Assembly: GCF_005491425.1 (NCBI RefSeq)
Contig: NZ_CP028083.1
Coordinates: 3,162,001 to 3,226,000 of the forward strand
Direction of reading: 5' to 3'
DNA length: 64,000 nucleotides
From: Lysinibacillus sp. SGAir0095
Lineage (GTDB): Bacteria > Bacillota > Bacilli > Bacillales_A > Planococcaceae
Shown: one piece after another, positions 26,337 to 35,320 of the stretch
How the letters are laid out: each line of letters begins with the position of its first letter
Position numbering within the stretch: the stretch's first letter is position 1
Notes under the pieces: model-generated
Databases searched by the model: none
Seen by the model: only the letters and a program-made list of their open reading frames with translations
What the model was told of the DNA's origin: nothing
Made by a program: the position numbers and the translations under genes

Positions 26337-28133
26337 ATGGAACAAGTAGCTATTTTATCTCAAATGTTCGATTTTTCCATTGTGATAAAAGATAATGGGG
26401 ACATTTTGGAGTTCTTTTCAAGCAATGATACGTACAAAAATAATTTATCTTTACATAACAATATCGCACAGTTTGAAGAAGAAATTTTTAGTAATCCAAT
26501 TTTCTCCTCACTTGAAGTGAACGATTCAAAGCAAACATTCCTCCAGCATACATGGAATAATCACAGTGTGTTGACATATGTCATTCCATCAAACGGGAAC
26601 TACATATTTGGCTACAATATAATAGAAAAGCAAGTCGAGGTGAAAACTGACCCGCCAAGTTCCAACAGTGACCTCATCATTAAAAGTCCAGCAATGATTA
26701 AAGTAGCTAAACAAATTCAAAAAGCTGCAAATGCAGCTGCGACAACACTCTTACTAGGTGAATCAGGCGTCGGAAAAGAAATGGTGGCACGTGCAATTTA
26801 TCGGTCAGGTGCTCGAAAAGATCAGCCTTTCGTGGCGATTAACTGTGGTGCAATACCTGAGACTTTAATCGAAAGTGAATTATTTGGTTATACAGCCGGT
26901 TCATTTACGGGTGCCCAAAAGTCAGGGAAAATCGGGAAATTTCGCGAGGCAAATAAAGGAGTCGTTTTCCTGGATGAAGTCGGCGAGTTGCCATTATCGA
27001 TGCAAGTAAAACTTTTACGCGTGCTACAAGAGCGCGTTGTGACACCAATTGGGTCTTCCATAGAATACCCGATCGATGTCCAAGTCATTGCAGCAACAAA
27101 CAAATCACTTATTAATATGGTCAATGAAGGAACATTTAGGGAAGATTTGTACTATCGCTTAAATATTATCCCAATTACGATTCAACCTTTACGCGAACGT
27201 GCCGTTGAAATTCCGGAACTTATCGAACACTTCACCACAATTTTTAACAAAAAATACAATTGTCATCGCCATTTCTCTATTACAGCCATAGATTTTTTAA
27301 CATTACAAGAGTGGCCAGGCAATGTCCGGGAACTGGAAAATTTCATTGAACGTACAATTATTTTAGCAGATGAGGACATCATCTCCTTACAAACAGCGCG
27401 TGATTTCTTGGATGCACCAAGCAGCAATCAAGCACATGAAAAGAACATTATCATTAATAAGCTTATCCCATTACAAGAAGCGCAGGAGTTAATAGAAGAG
27501 CAGCTGATTACGATGGCAATGGAAAAGTATAATTCACTAAAACTAGCCGCAAACGTTTTAGGGATAAGCCCGCCAACAATGACGCGGAAATATAAAAGAA
27601 TAAAAGAGATGAAAGAAGAAGCACAGATGCTCTTTAGTACACGTCATATTTTGGAAAGTGAATTAGATAAGAGGTTGCGTGCTACAGCCGTCGTGACATC
27701 GGTCTCAATACCACCGTCAATGCTTGAAGAGGCCATCAAGCATCCAAATAATACGAAATATCTTGACCCGGTATCTGAGCAGCTTACCCAAATCTATACA
27801 AAAGAAGAAGGGGTTCAATGGGGGTTTATCTTTATGCGTGATGAAGAAGGCAACATTATTCATCTCACTTCCAGTGAAGGATTTGTTATTCCAGTTGGGG
27901 CCACATATATTGGCAGTGATATTATTCTGAAATCCATTGATGATGCTTATAATGGCATTCTGAGTGTGACTCCAATTTATGAAGACGAATACGGTGCATG
28001 GAAAACATGCTGCGTACCACTTTATGATTCAGAAGGTAAAGTCATTGCTATCTTAGGATTTGATTATTCAAAGGACTATGTAAATAATGAACTGATCAAA
28101 TTAAGTGAGTCCTTAAACATTTCACTCTCTTAA
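26337..28133 (+). CDS. Sigma-54-dependent transcriptional activator (AAA+ bEBP) with extra C-terminal sensor-like region
   Basis: Bacterial enhancer-binding protein of 598 residues. Order of parts: N-terminal sensor-like region (1-110, PAS-like), AAA+ domain (115-350) with Walker A GESGVGKE (141-148), the sigma-54 contact loop GSFTGA (188-193), Walker B VVFLDE (209-214) and WPGNVRELENF, then a Fis-like helix-turn-helix (398-420, AANVLGISPPTMTRKYKRI). Unusually, about 170 further residues follow the HTH, containing GVQWGFIFMRDEEGNIIHLTSSEG and VPLYDSEGKVIAILGFDYS, which look like a cache/GAF-type sensor. It is transcribed divergently from the amine operon and carries an AGGAGG ribosome site. 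Confidence 0.92.
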   Translation: MEQVAILSQMFDFSIVIKDNGDILEFFSSNDTYKNNLSLHNNIAQFEEEIFSNPIFSSLEVNDSKQTFLQHTWNNHSVLTYVIPSNGNYIFGYNIIEKQVEVKTDPPSSNSDLIIKSPAMIKVAKQIQKAANAAATTLLLGESGVGKEMVARAIYRSGARKDQPFVAINCGAIPETLIESELFGYTAGSFTGAQKSGKIGKFREANKGVVFLDEVGELPLSMQVKLLRVLQERVVTPIGSSIEYPIDVQVIAATNKSLINMVNEGTFREDLYYRLNIIPITIQPLRERAVEIPELIEHFTTIFNKKYNCHRHFSITAIDFLTLQEWPGNVRELENFIERTIILADEDIISLQTARDFLDAPSSNQAHEKNIIINKLIPLQEAQELIEEQLITMAMEKYNSLKLAANVLGISPPTMTRKYKRIKEMKEEAQMLFSTRHILESELDKRLRATAVVTSVSIPPSMLEEAIKHPNNTKYLDPVSEQLTQIYTKEEGVQWGFIFMRDEEGNIIHLTSSEGFVIPVGATYIGSDIILKSIDDAYNGILSVTPIYEDEYGAWKTCCVPLYDSEGKVIAILGFDYSKDYVNNELIKLSESLNISLS

Positions 28134-28143
28134 ACAAGCTTTT

Positions 28144-28191
28144 AAAAAAGACAAAGTACAAAAGGAGCTCTATGCCTCCCCGTACTTTGTC
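28144..28191 (-). terminator. Terminator of rpoN (convergent with the activator gene)
   Basis: GACAAAGTAC pairs with GTACTTTGTC (28150-28159 with 28182-28191), with an inner GGAG/CTCC pairing, and is followed by CTTTTTTAAA on the minus strand. Confidence 0.8.
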
Positions 28192-28204
28192 GACTATCTT
28201 GATA

Positions 28205-29482
28205 TTATTCTAGTTTTTCCAGCAATAGATAGGCCCGCTTCTGAGAGCTTGGGATTTTGAGCTGTTCGCGGTATTTGGCAACCGTTCTGCGCGAAATCAT
28301 GATTCCCTCTTCTTTTAATAAGAGAGCTAGTTGTTGATCGCTATACGGAGAACGTTTATTTTCTTGCGCAATAATTGCTGCAATCCGATCACTGACAGAT
28401 GAGGTTGTGACATTATTAATGGCTTTTACAAATAAGTCACTCATTGCAAAATTCCCATTTGCTGTATGTAAGTACTTACCTTTTACCGCTCGACTAATTG
28501 TCGATTCATGCATATGTAGCGCCTCTGCAACATCTTTTAAGCGCATCGGCTTCAATGCACGTGGTCCTTTTTCAAAAAACGCAGGCTGCTGTTCAATCAA
28601 ATAATGTGTAATATCGTATAAAGTATTTTTTCGGAAATCTAACCCTTGTACAAGGGTTGTAAAATCACGCATACATGACTTCAGATAGTTTGGCGCATCT
28701 GCCCTTAATAGCTTTACATATACATCGTGCAAACGAATACTAGGCACAGCTTTTTGCTCTACCTCTATCGCCCACTGCCCCGCTATACAATATACCGAGA
28801 CATCCGGCATGACCGTTGCGACTACTTCATCCAAAGAAATTACAGGTATACGCGGCAACTCTTTTATGAAAGCAATCGTTGCCATCACTTCATGTGTTGT
28901 CAACTGATAACGTTTTCTTAATGACACAATGTCCATTTTCGCGATATTTTCCATTTCATATGCTACAAAGTCTTTTGCGAAATACGGTACATTCTCGCAT
29001 TGTTCAATATGCTTCAACAAAAACTCTGTGCTATTTTGACAACCCAGACCAATCGGTTCAAATGATTGAAGTATATGAATAAATCGCTTAGCCTCATCTA
29101 AATCCACCTCGAAATGCTGTGCGACCTCACCTGCGTCCGTAGTCAAAAATAAACGCTCATCTAATGAATGAATTAAGTAGGTTAACACTGTTCGTTCAAA
29201 AGCTGTTGCATTTAAAGGAATTTGCTCCATAAGATAATCGGCTACTGTCTGTTTCATGGCAATGGAGCTATAGTCAGCTTCAATGCTCCCCTTTTGCATT
29301 TTTGTAGTTGACCATGCCTCTTCATGATGATCCATCAAATCTATTAAAGGATTCTCTAAAGCTTTTTGTTCGACAAGTTCTTTCAATTCAAAATTTGTTA
29401 ACTGTAAAATACTCAAATGTTGAATCATTTGTGCAGTTAACTGTTGCGACATGACTGCCTGCATCCCCAGCTGCATATTCAT
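28205..29482 (-). CDS. rpoN: RNA polymerase sigma-54 factor
   Basis: Alternative sigma factor (SigL in Bacillus) needed for -24/-12 promoters. From the chosen start it has 425 residues. Region I is the Gln/Leu-rich MQAVMSQQLTAQMIQHLSILQLTNFELKEL, the core-binding region follows, a helix-turn-helix MHESTISRAVKGKYL lies near 345-360, and the diagnostic RpoN box reads SRRTVAKYRE near the C-terminus. The open frame extends to 29533, but GGGGTGGGG ribosome-site sequence supports starting at 29482 (MNMQLG) or 29476. It faces the activator gene tail to tail. Confidence 0.95.
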   Translation of the reverse strand: MNMQLGMQAVMSQQLTAQMIQHLSILQLTNFELKELVEQKALENPLIDLMDHHEEAWSTTKMQKGSIEADYSSIAMKQTVADYLMEQIPLNATAFERTVLTYLIHSLDERLFLTTDAGEVAQHFEVDLDEAKRFIHILQSFEPIGLGCQNSTEFLLKHIEQCENVPYFAKDFVAYEMENIAKMDIVSLRKRYQLTTHEVMATIAFIKELPRIPVISLDEVVATVMPDVSVYCIAGQWAIEVEQKAVPSIRLHDVYVKLLRADAPNYLKSCMRDFTTLVQGLDFRKNTLYDITHYLIEQQPAFFEKGPRALKPMRLKDVAEALHMHESTISRAVKGKYLHTANGNFAMSDLFVKAINNVTTSSVSDRIAAIIAQENKRSPYSDQQLALLLKEEGIMISRRTVAKYREQLKIPSSQKRAYLLLEKLE

Positions 29483-29625
29483 ATCCCCACCCCATTTATT
29501 TGAAAATTGTAAAATCTTTAAGAAAATATACATTATTTTTTCAACTCACGTCAAATAGCGAAAGTAACGTGAATTTGTCTTTTGATAATAATAGTTGACA
29601 ATATAAAAATGGTAGAAATATGGAG

Positions 29626-29643
29626 TTGGCGCACTTTTTGCAT
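29626..29643 (+). promoter_or_regulatory. Second sigma-54-type (-24/-12) promoter element
   Basis: TTGGCGCACTTTTTGCAT has both invariant elements (TTGG and TTGCA) at exactly the same spacing as the promoter at 26206-26223, with one change (GGCGC for GGCAC). It points right into a region with no clear gene. Upstream, CACGT and ACGTG form an inverted pair near 29550-29575. Confidence 0.6.
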
Positions 29644-30188
29644 GTACTTCAAAATCACTTCGCCGATAAAAAACTATGCAAGAAAAAAATTTTTTCTTAG
29701 CCAGAAACTAGCCAACAAGAAAATAGAAATATAGAGTTTTTATTAGATATTTTTTACTTAAAAATAATTTTTCCATTAGAGGATTATTGACGGGAATAGT
29801 GTAGGCTTTCTAACATTTTTGTGTGAGTTTAAATGTTTATTAAAAACAATTTTTGTAGGTGAGTTTAGTTTCAGGTTAGAATTTATAGCCAAACTAAGAC
29901 CATGTTAGAAGAGTTCTGAAAATTAATATTCTAGTAAATAACGGAGTAATACTATCACAAGCGTTGAATTGGTAATATCTCTTTCACAACCGGCCAAAAG
30001 CTGGCTATGAAAGATACTGATACTGAAAGGAAAAGGACTATTAAGGAATCATATATTCTAAACGATGATGGAGGAGGTAGTCATAGAGTGAAACAAATTG
30101 AGGAAAATAAAGTCAGAATCCAAGAAATGCTACGGCTTTATTTTTAAGAGTTGAATTAGTCTAATATTGTAAAATTAATAAAATTAAA

Positions 30189-30225
30189 GGGATACGACTA
30201 GCACAAATGAAGCTAGTCGTATCCC
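30189..30225. repeat. Perfect 14-bp inverted repeat (hairpin)
   Basis: GGGATACGACTAGC and its complement are separated by nine bases. No T-run follows on the plus strand; the minus side continues TTTAATTTTATT. It closes the gene-poor stretch just after the 46-codon frame and may be that gene's terminator or an RNA element. Confidence 0.6.
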
Positions 30226-30481
30226 TGGTTTAGAAAGTATTAAAACGAATAATCTTTTGTAATTTAGTAGCACCAAACCTAAACTCTATTATCTATCTTA
30301 TTATTAATCAACTTTATAATCATTCTCAATTAAATCCCAAGTGGTAACCATTAAGTTACCATTAGTTTAACACAGAAAAATGAATTTTCTAAAAATTGAC
30401 TAAATTAAAAAAGATAGTAATCAAGTACATATTTTTGCCATCGAGTCTACAGCAATACTTTTCACCATCAAATACACCAAA

Positions 30482-30508
30482 GAAAAAAGAGAGCCAAAAC
30501 AGCTCTCT
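30482..30508 (-). terminator. Terminator of the FAD oxidase operon
   Basis: AGAGAGC/GCTCTCT stem with loop TGTTTTG on the minus strand, followed by TTTTTTC, 14 bases beyond the oxidase stop. Confidence 0.85.
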
Positions 30509-30521
30509 TTCAATCAAATAT

Positions 30522-31919
30522 TTAGTCTAATTTAAAAATTTTCCCTGGGTTTAAAATAGAATTAGGATCTAGTACTTGTTTAATAGACTTCATAACATCT
30601 AATGCTTTTCCATGCTGTTCCTGTTGGTACTTCATTTTCCCTAGCCCTACCCCATGCTCTCCAGTACAAGTTCCCCCGACCGATAAAGCAAATTTCACGA
30701 TTTGTTCGTTTACATAATCTACTTTTTCTACTTCCTCTAAATTATTTGGATCTAAAACCATACCAGCATGGAAGTTGCCGTCTCCAATATGTCCTATGAT
30801 ACTGCCATTTAGTCCATTTTCTTCAATACACTTACGGCTAAATTCAATGGCCTCTACCAAAGCGGATAATGGCACACAAACGTCCGTATTCAACACTTTC
30901 TTCCCGGGATTCGCATGTTTCAAAATATATAAGTGATTATGCCTTACTTCCCAAAGTTTCTTTCTTCCAATCGAATCTGTTTCGATATCAAATTGATAGC
31001 AGCCAAAGCCAGTAAATAATTCTTTTGTGACTTCCAGATCGCCATCAACATTCCCCTTGGAACCATGAAATTCCAAAAATAACGTCGTATCTTCTGTATA
31101 ATTTGTTCCTGCACTCTTATTCATATCTTTAATGGTAATTGCTTCAACCAGTTCCATTCTTGCAATTGGAACCCCAACTTGAAGTAGGGAAGTTGCAGCT
31201 TGAACTGCATTTTTCAAGGAGGAAAAAACCGCTCGTCCTGCAACAGTGACTTCCGGGATTCCATATACCTGCAATGTGAGCTCAGTGAAAGCACCTAAAG
31301 TCCCTTCCGATCCTACGAAAAGCTCCGTCAATCGATAGCCGGATGAGGATTTTTTCGCTTTACTGCCCGTATGAATGACACTCCCGTCAGCTAGTACAAC
31401 TTCCAGGTCACGAACATTATCCTTCATGGCACCATATCGAACAGTTGTCGTCCCGCTCGCATTTGTCGATGCCATTCCCCCTAAAGTAGCATCTGCTCCT
31501 GGGTCAACAGGGAAAAACAATCCATGCTTTCCTAATTCAGCGTTTAACTGGAGCCTTGTGATACCAGGTTGTACGACGACCAATAAATCTCTTGGATTGA
31601 TATCTAAGATTTTGTTCATTTCTTGAAAATCAATCATAATACCTCCACAGATTGGAATCGTTTGACCTTCCAATCCTGAGCCAACACCAAAGGGCACCAC
31701 GGGAATTTTATGTTCATTAGCAAAGCGTAAAATTTCAACTACCTCTTCTTTCGCTTGAGGAAACACGACCACATCCGGAAGACTAGATGGATGAAGGGAT
31801 TCATCTTGGCTATGATTTAGCAGAACTGTCTCATTCGTGGTAATTCGATTCTCCGGTAAGATTTCTTTTAATCTTTCTACCAGGTTCATAGATTTTAAGT
31901 TACCTTTTACTTGATTCAT
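30522..31919 (-). CDS. FAD-linked oxidase, glycolate oxidase GlcD / D-lactate dehydrogenase type
   Basis: Flavoenzyme that oxidises a 2-hydroxy acid to the 2-oxo acid. The 465-residue protein has the PCMH FAD-binding domain (about 45-225), with PFGVGSGLEGQTIPICGGIMID and VDPGADATLGGMASTNASGTTTVRYG, and the C-terminal FAD-oxidase domain ending GEHGVGLGKMKY and LDPNSILNPGKIF. An AGGAGGA ribosome site precedes the ATG. It is last in a three-gene set behind a TIM-barrel protein and an aldehyde dehydrogenase, opposite an alcohol dehydrogenase/TRAP operon. Together these would oxidise an alcohol or hydroxy acid stepwise. No GlcE/GlcF partners are nearby. Confidence 0.9.
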   Translation of the reverse strand: MNQVKGNLKSMNLVERLKEILPENRITTNETVLLNHSQDESLHPSSLPDVVVFPQAKEEVVEILRFANEHKIPVVPFGVGSGLEGQTIPICGGIMIDFQEMNKILDINPRDLLVVVQPGITRLQLNAELGKHGLFFPVDPGADATLGGMASTNASGTTTVRYGAMKDNVRDLEVVLADGSVIHTGSKAKKSSSGYRLTELFVGSEGTLGAFTELTLQVYGIPEVTVAGRAVFSSLKNAVQAATSLLQVGVPIARMELVEAITIKDMNKSAGTNYTEDTTLFLEFHGSKGNVDGDLEVTKELFTGFGCYQFDIETDSIGRKKLWEVRHNHLYILKHANPGKKVLNTDVCVPLSALVEAIEFSRKCIEENGLNGSIIGHIGDGNFHAGMVLDPNNLEEVEKVDYVNEQIVKFALSVGGTCTGEHGVGLGKMKYQQEQHGKALDVMKSIKQVLDPNSILNPGKIFKLD

Positions 31920-32071
31920 TTATATCCTCCTACTAATTTAGATTCCGTCGCTCCGAAAACTATGGTTGATTGATGACTTTACAAAAAGTGACGTCCAAAC
32001 AATTAAATTGTTCGGACGCCTCCCTATTACTGTGGCCCATTATACAAACCACTCGTGTTCAAACAAGATGA

Positions 32072-33019
32072 TTAAATTTCAGATGGAAGTGTTACCTTCG
32101 CAATGCCAAGCCCTTTGGCACCTAATTCAGATGTTGTGGCCTCCGGATAGTAACGCTCGATCATCTGCATGCCGATTGCTGCTCGTCTAACACGTTCTTT
32201 CACCAGGTTGACGTTTAAATCTTCCAGATGCTGACCTGCAGGGTAGACATCTATATGATTACGAAGACCAAATTTAATATAAACTGGTGCAAGCACACGA
32301 ATAATTTCTGGAATTTCATAGTAACGAAGGAATCCACCTAAGTTATCTGGCACTTCTACATAGAGATCGATTGGAATATCGATTGATTGGCGAATCGCAG
32401 CCAATTTTGATAGTGTAAGTGCAGTCGGAACGTTATAAGTATCCGCACCTAAGTCTTGCATAATCTTAATCGAGACAGGGTTTGCAGCCCCCATTTGAAC
32501 CGACGCTTTTACCACAAAATCTTCTGGAAGTTGACCGGCTTTTTTCATTTCTTTCGTCAGATAAAGAAGCCCCTCATCCGCTACAAGTGCTCCACGAAGA
32601 CCAAGCTTTGCCCCTCGTTTTAAATCTTCCATTGCATAGACAAGTTGGTCAGCGCCTTCGTGACGGTTTCCTATAAATTTCCCACCTGAAGTGAAGTTTT
32701 GTGCACTAATGTCCCAAGTTCCACGGGGACCAACAAATAAGCTTAACTCAATACCTCGTTCAGCAGTCAACTCGCACATTTCACGGATTTCATCATCCGT
32801 TTGCAACATAATGCCACTGCCTTGGGAAATTCTATGAACCTGGATGCCCAGACGGTCGAGTTCGGCTAACGTCTCCTTTAATGCTACAGGTCCTTCGGTG
32901 CTTGGAAGTTCAATCCGGTATTGTGCACCATCCGGAAAACGTTTAGTAGAAGTTGGCAGGTCTTTTAAGTCAGTCGACGGAAATCCTAAGCTTTCAAGAA
33001 AATTATGCGTTTCTTTCAT
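32072..33019 (-). CDS. Predicted TIM-barrel protein of unknown function (U32-peptidase-like)
   Basis: I do not firmly recognise this 315-residue protein. Alternating hydrophobic strands and helices (IQVHRISQGSG, IELSLFVGPRG, RGALVADEGLL, FVVKASVQMGAANP, DTYNVPTALTLSKLAAIRQ, IDLYVEVPDNLGG, VYIKFGLRN) give the look of an (alpha/beta)8 barrel, loosely like U32-family proteins, but the usual U32 signature is not evident. There is no signal peptide or membrane helix. It lies in one operon with an aldehyde dehydrogenase and an FAD oxidase, so an enzymatic step in the same pathway (lyase, isomerase or aldolase) is plausible. The weak AGTGGGA ribosome site supports this ATG. Confidence 0.75.
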   Translation of the reverse strand: MKETHNFLESLGFPSTDLKDLPTSTKRFPDGAQYRIELPSTEGPVALKETLAELDRLGIQVHRISQGSGIMLQTDDEIREMCELTAERGIELSLFVGPRGTWDISAQNFTSGGKFIGNRHEGADQLVYAMEDLKRGAKLGLRGALVADEGLLYLTKEMKKAGQLPEDFVVKASVQMGAANPVSIKIMQDLGADTYNVPTALTLSKLAAIRQSIDIPIDLYVEVPDNLGGFLRYYEIPEIIRVLAPVYIKFGLRNHIDVYPAGQHLEDLNVNLVKERVRRAAIGMQMIERYYPEATTSELGAKGLGIAKVTLPSEI

Positions 33020-33065
33020 CTAAATCCCACTTTCCCATCAAATTTTTCTACAGCTCCTTCTTAAA

Positions 33066-34535
33066 TTAGCCCTTAATAAAGATTGTTTTGATTTCTGTAT
33101 AAAACTCCTGAGCTGCTTCACCCTGTTCACGTGAACCTGAACTCGAGCCTTTCATACCACCGAATGGGGCCTGAAGTTCCACACCTGCACTTTCTGCATT
33201 TACTCTAACTAATCCAGCCTCAATTTCGTCCGAGAACTTGAGGAATGAAGCAATATTAGAAGTAAAGATGGATGCGCTAAGACCGTATTTTGTATCATTT
33301 GCAGCTTGAATAGCCTCATGAATATCCGCCACTTTGATAAGTGCGATGACCGGGCCGAAAATTTCCTCTTGGGCAATCCGCATATCCAGCTTGACGTTTT
33401 CAAAAATCGCCGGCGTAATGTAGAATCCATTATCATACTCTTCGCCGTGAAGAACTTCTCCCCCTGAAATGAGCTGTGCACCTTCTTCTTTACCAATTTC
33501 GATATAGCTCTTAACAGTATTAAATTGACTCTCACTTGCACACGGTCCCATCCAAATTCCATCATTCAATCCGTTACCGACTGTGATTTTTTCAGTTTCC
33601 TGAACGAGCTTTTCCTTGAATGTCTCATAGATATCGGCTTCAACGATAACCTTGCTTGTTGCTGTGCACTTTTGACCAGTAGAGCGGAATGCCCCACTGA
33701 TGACAGCTTCGACTGACTTATCGAGATCTGCATCTTTTGCAACGATGACTGGGTTTTTCCCTCCCATTTCAACTTGCGACTTGATGCCTCGTTCGGCAGT
33801 CGATTTTAAAACGCCTTTACCTACTGTTTCAGAGCCTGTAAATGTAATCGCATTCACTTGAGGATGATCAATGATACCTTGCCCAATGATTGATCCAGAT
33901 CCGGTGATAAAGTTCAAAACACCTTCAGGTAAACCGGCTTCACTAAAGCACTCAATAACCTTCGCAGCTGTAACTGCCGCTTCTGTTGCGGGCTTGAAGA
34001 TAACTGTATTTCCGTAAACAAGAGCAGGTGCCAGTTTCCAAATCGGAATTGCGACCGGGAAGTTCCAAGGCGTTACGATGCCAACCACACCGACTGGTAC
34101 GCGTTTGGTAATCATGAGTGCCTCACTATCAGAAGAAGGGATGACATCTCCATTTTTTCTCATACCTTCGCCTGCGTAGTAGCGAAGTATCGCTACTCCA
34201 CGAGCTGTCTCCCCTTTTGCCTCAGGAAGTGTCTTACCCATTTCACGAGTCATTGTTTCTGCGATATCATCAATTCTTGATTCAAGAATGTTTGCAACTT
34301 TGAAGAGGAATTGGCCTCTTGCATGTTGTCCGATTTTTCGCCAATTTACTTGTGCCTTGTGGGCTGCTTGAACCGCCTTTTCGATGTCTTCTTGTGTTGA
34401 ATTTTGAACCCTACCTACCACTTCGTTCTTATTCATCGGACTGATGCTGTCTAATAATTTTGTAGAGCTAGACTCCACCCACTCGTTATTAATATAGTTC
34501 TTGAATGTTGCTACTTTAGAAGTAATTGAAACCAT
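33066..34535 (-). CDS. Aldehyde dehydrogenase (alpha-ketoglutaric-semialdehyde dehydrogenase/YcbD-like)
   Basis: NAD(P)-dependent aldehyde dehydrogenase of 489 residues. Active-site residues are present: Asn in TPWNFPVA, Glu in VEMGGKNPV and Cys in [11 protein letters not shown]. The C-terminal [29 protein letters not shown] resembles B. subtilis YcbD and other 2,5-dioxovalerate dehydrogenases used in sugar-acid breakdown. It is first in the leftward operon, with an AAAGGAGG ribosome site. Together with the divergent alcohol dehydrogenase it could turn an alcohol into its acid. The substrate is not fixed by sequence alone. Confidence 0.88.
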   Translation of the reverse strand: MVSITSKVATFKNYINNEWVESSSTKLLDSISPMNKNEVVGRVQNSTQEDIEKAVQAAHKAQVNWRKIGQHARGQFLFKVANILESRIDDIAETMTREMGKTLPEAKGETARGVAILRYYAGEGMRKNGDVIPSSDSEALMITKRVPVGVVGIVTPWNFPVAIPIWKLAPALVYGNTVIFKPATEAAVTAAKVIECFSEAGLPEGVLNFITGSGSIIGQGIIDHPQVNAITFTGSETVGKGVLKSTAERGIKSQVEMGGKNPVIVAKDADLDKSVEAVISGAFRSTGQKCTATSKVIVEADIYETFKEKLVQETEKITVGNGLNDGIWMGPCASESQFNTVKSYIEIGKEEGAQLISGGEVLHGEEYDNGFYITPAIFENVKLDMRIAQEEIFGPVIALIKVADIHEAIQAANDTKYGLSASIFTSNIASFLKFSDEIEAGLVRVNAESAGVELQAPFGGMKGSSSGSREQGEAAQEFYTEIKTIFIKG

Positions 34536-34810
34536 TTTTACATCCTCCTTTGTTTTTCTTATATTTGGCCTTTTCCTGATTTATGCTTTCTGGTATTCTA
34601 GCTAATTTAAATAACCTGGATACCAAGTTCGAAATCTCGTCTTTGGCCACTTCAAATTTCACATTCCAACTGTTTACTGGCATCGAAAAACTACTCCGGC
34701 AATGATCTAATGTTCAAAGTACAACATAGTGAAAAACCCAGGGCCGAATTCTTTGTTCGCTCTTTCAATAGCTGGAACTCAAAATTTTTCACTCGGTAAT
34801 AACTGCTACT

Positions 34811-34835
34811 CAATATACGGTTCAATATACGGAAC
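34811..34835. promoter_or_regulatory. Putative IclR operator near the leftward operon
   Basis: GTTCAATATACGGAAC (34820-34835) is a palindrome with GTTC/GAAC arms, and CAATATACGG occurs twice in a row (34811 and 34823). It matches the element before the alcohol dehydrogenase gene in arms and spacing. Confidence 0.4.
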
Positions 34836-35267
34836 TTAGTTTAACTAATTAAACCGTAAATTTAATGTATCAAGTATTGGTAACGATTTCAATACACTTT
34901 TTAAAAAATTCAGAATACTATTCGCATTGGAAAATCTCTACATAATTTTTGTGGATAGGAGTCCATCTTTCTCAAATCGATTCAAAATGGCAGCTTTTTT
35001 TTGGATTGAAATAATGTTTCATTTCGGCTAAATTGGACGCGCAATTGGTCCAACCACTTCCTGTAAAGCATTAGATTATCAAGGATTACTGTAGTCTCGA
35101 GCTTATTTGTCCTTCAAATCCTTTTACCTTTTTGATCTCGCGTCTTCATACCAACAGAGCCAAAAATATCGTAATTATTATCCCAATATACATTATTTAA
35201 CAATAATTTTTAGAAAATTAAGAATTTTATTGATTTGGATATTTGTGTAATGTTATATTTTTCTTAA

Positions 35268-35302
35268 GTTCACTATATTGCCATTGGTTCATTATATTGA
35301 AC
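35268..35302. promoter_or_regulatory. Putative IclR operators before the alcohol dehydrogenase/TRAP operon
   Basis: GTTCATTATATTGAAC (35287-35302) has perfect GTTCA/TGAAC arms. A near copy of its left part, GTTCACTATATTG, starts 19 bases upstream (35268). They end 19 bases before the ATG, where a repressor would block transcription. The IclR-type gene at the end of this operon is the obvious candidate binder. Confidence 0.5.
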
Positions 35303-35320
35303 GGATAAGGGGGATGTTGG

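Larger units (their letters stand above)
29483..30521. other. 1-kb gene-poor region between rpoN and the FAD oxidase gene
   Basis: No standard gene is seen. The region holds a second -24/-12 element facing right (29626-29643), an unrecognised 46-codon plus-strand frame at 30007-30147 (starting MKDTDTERKRTIKES, no ribosome site at its ATG but GGAGGAGG before an internal GTG), a perfect 14-bp hairpin (30189-30225) and the terminator of the left-pointing oxidase operon (30482-30508). The likeliest reading is the promoter end of a lost sigma-54-dependent gene. Confidence 0.5.
34536..35320. other. 785-bp divergent regulatory region
   Basis: It holds the promoters of the leftward oxidase operon and the rightward alcohol dehydrogenase/TRAP operon, plus three copies of a GTTCA-type operator (listed separately). 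On the minus strand a 55-codon frame (34516-34683, starting MPVNSWNVKFEVAKDE, GGAG ten bases before its ATG) runs into the aldehyde dehydrogenase start; it is unrecognised and may be a leader peptide or remnant. Nothing else is evident. Confidence 0.5.
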
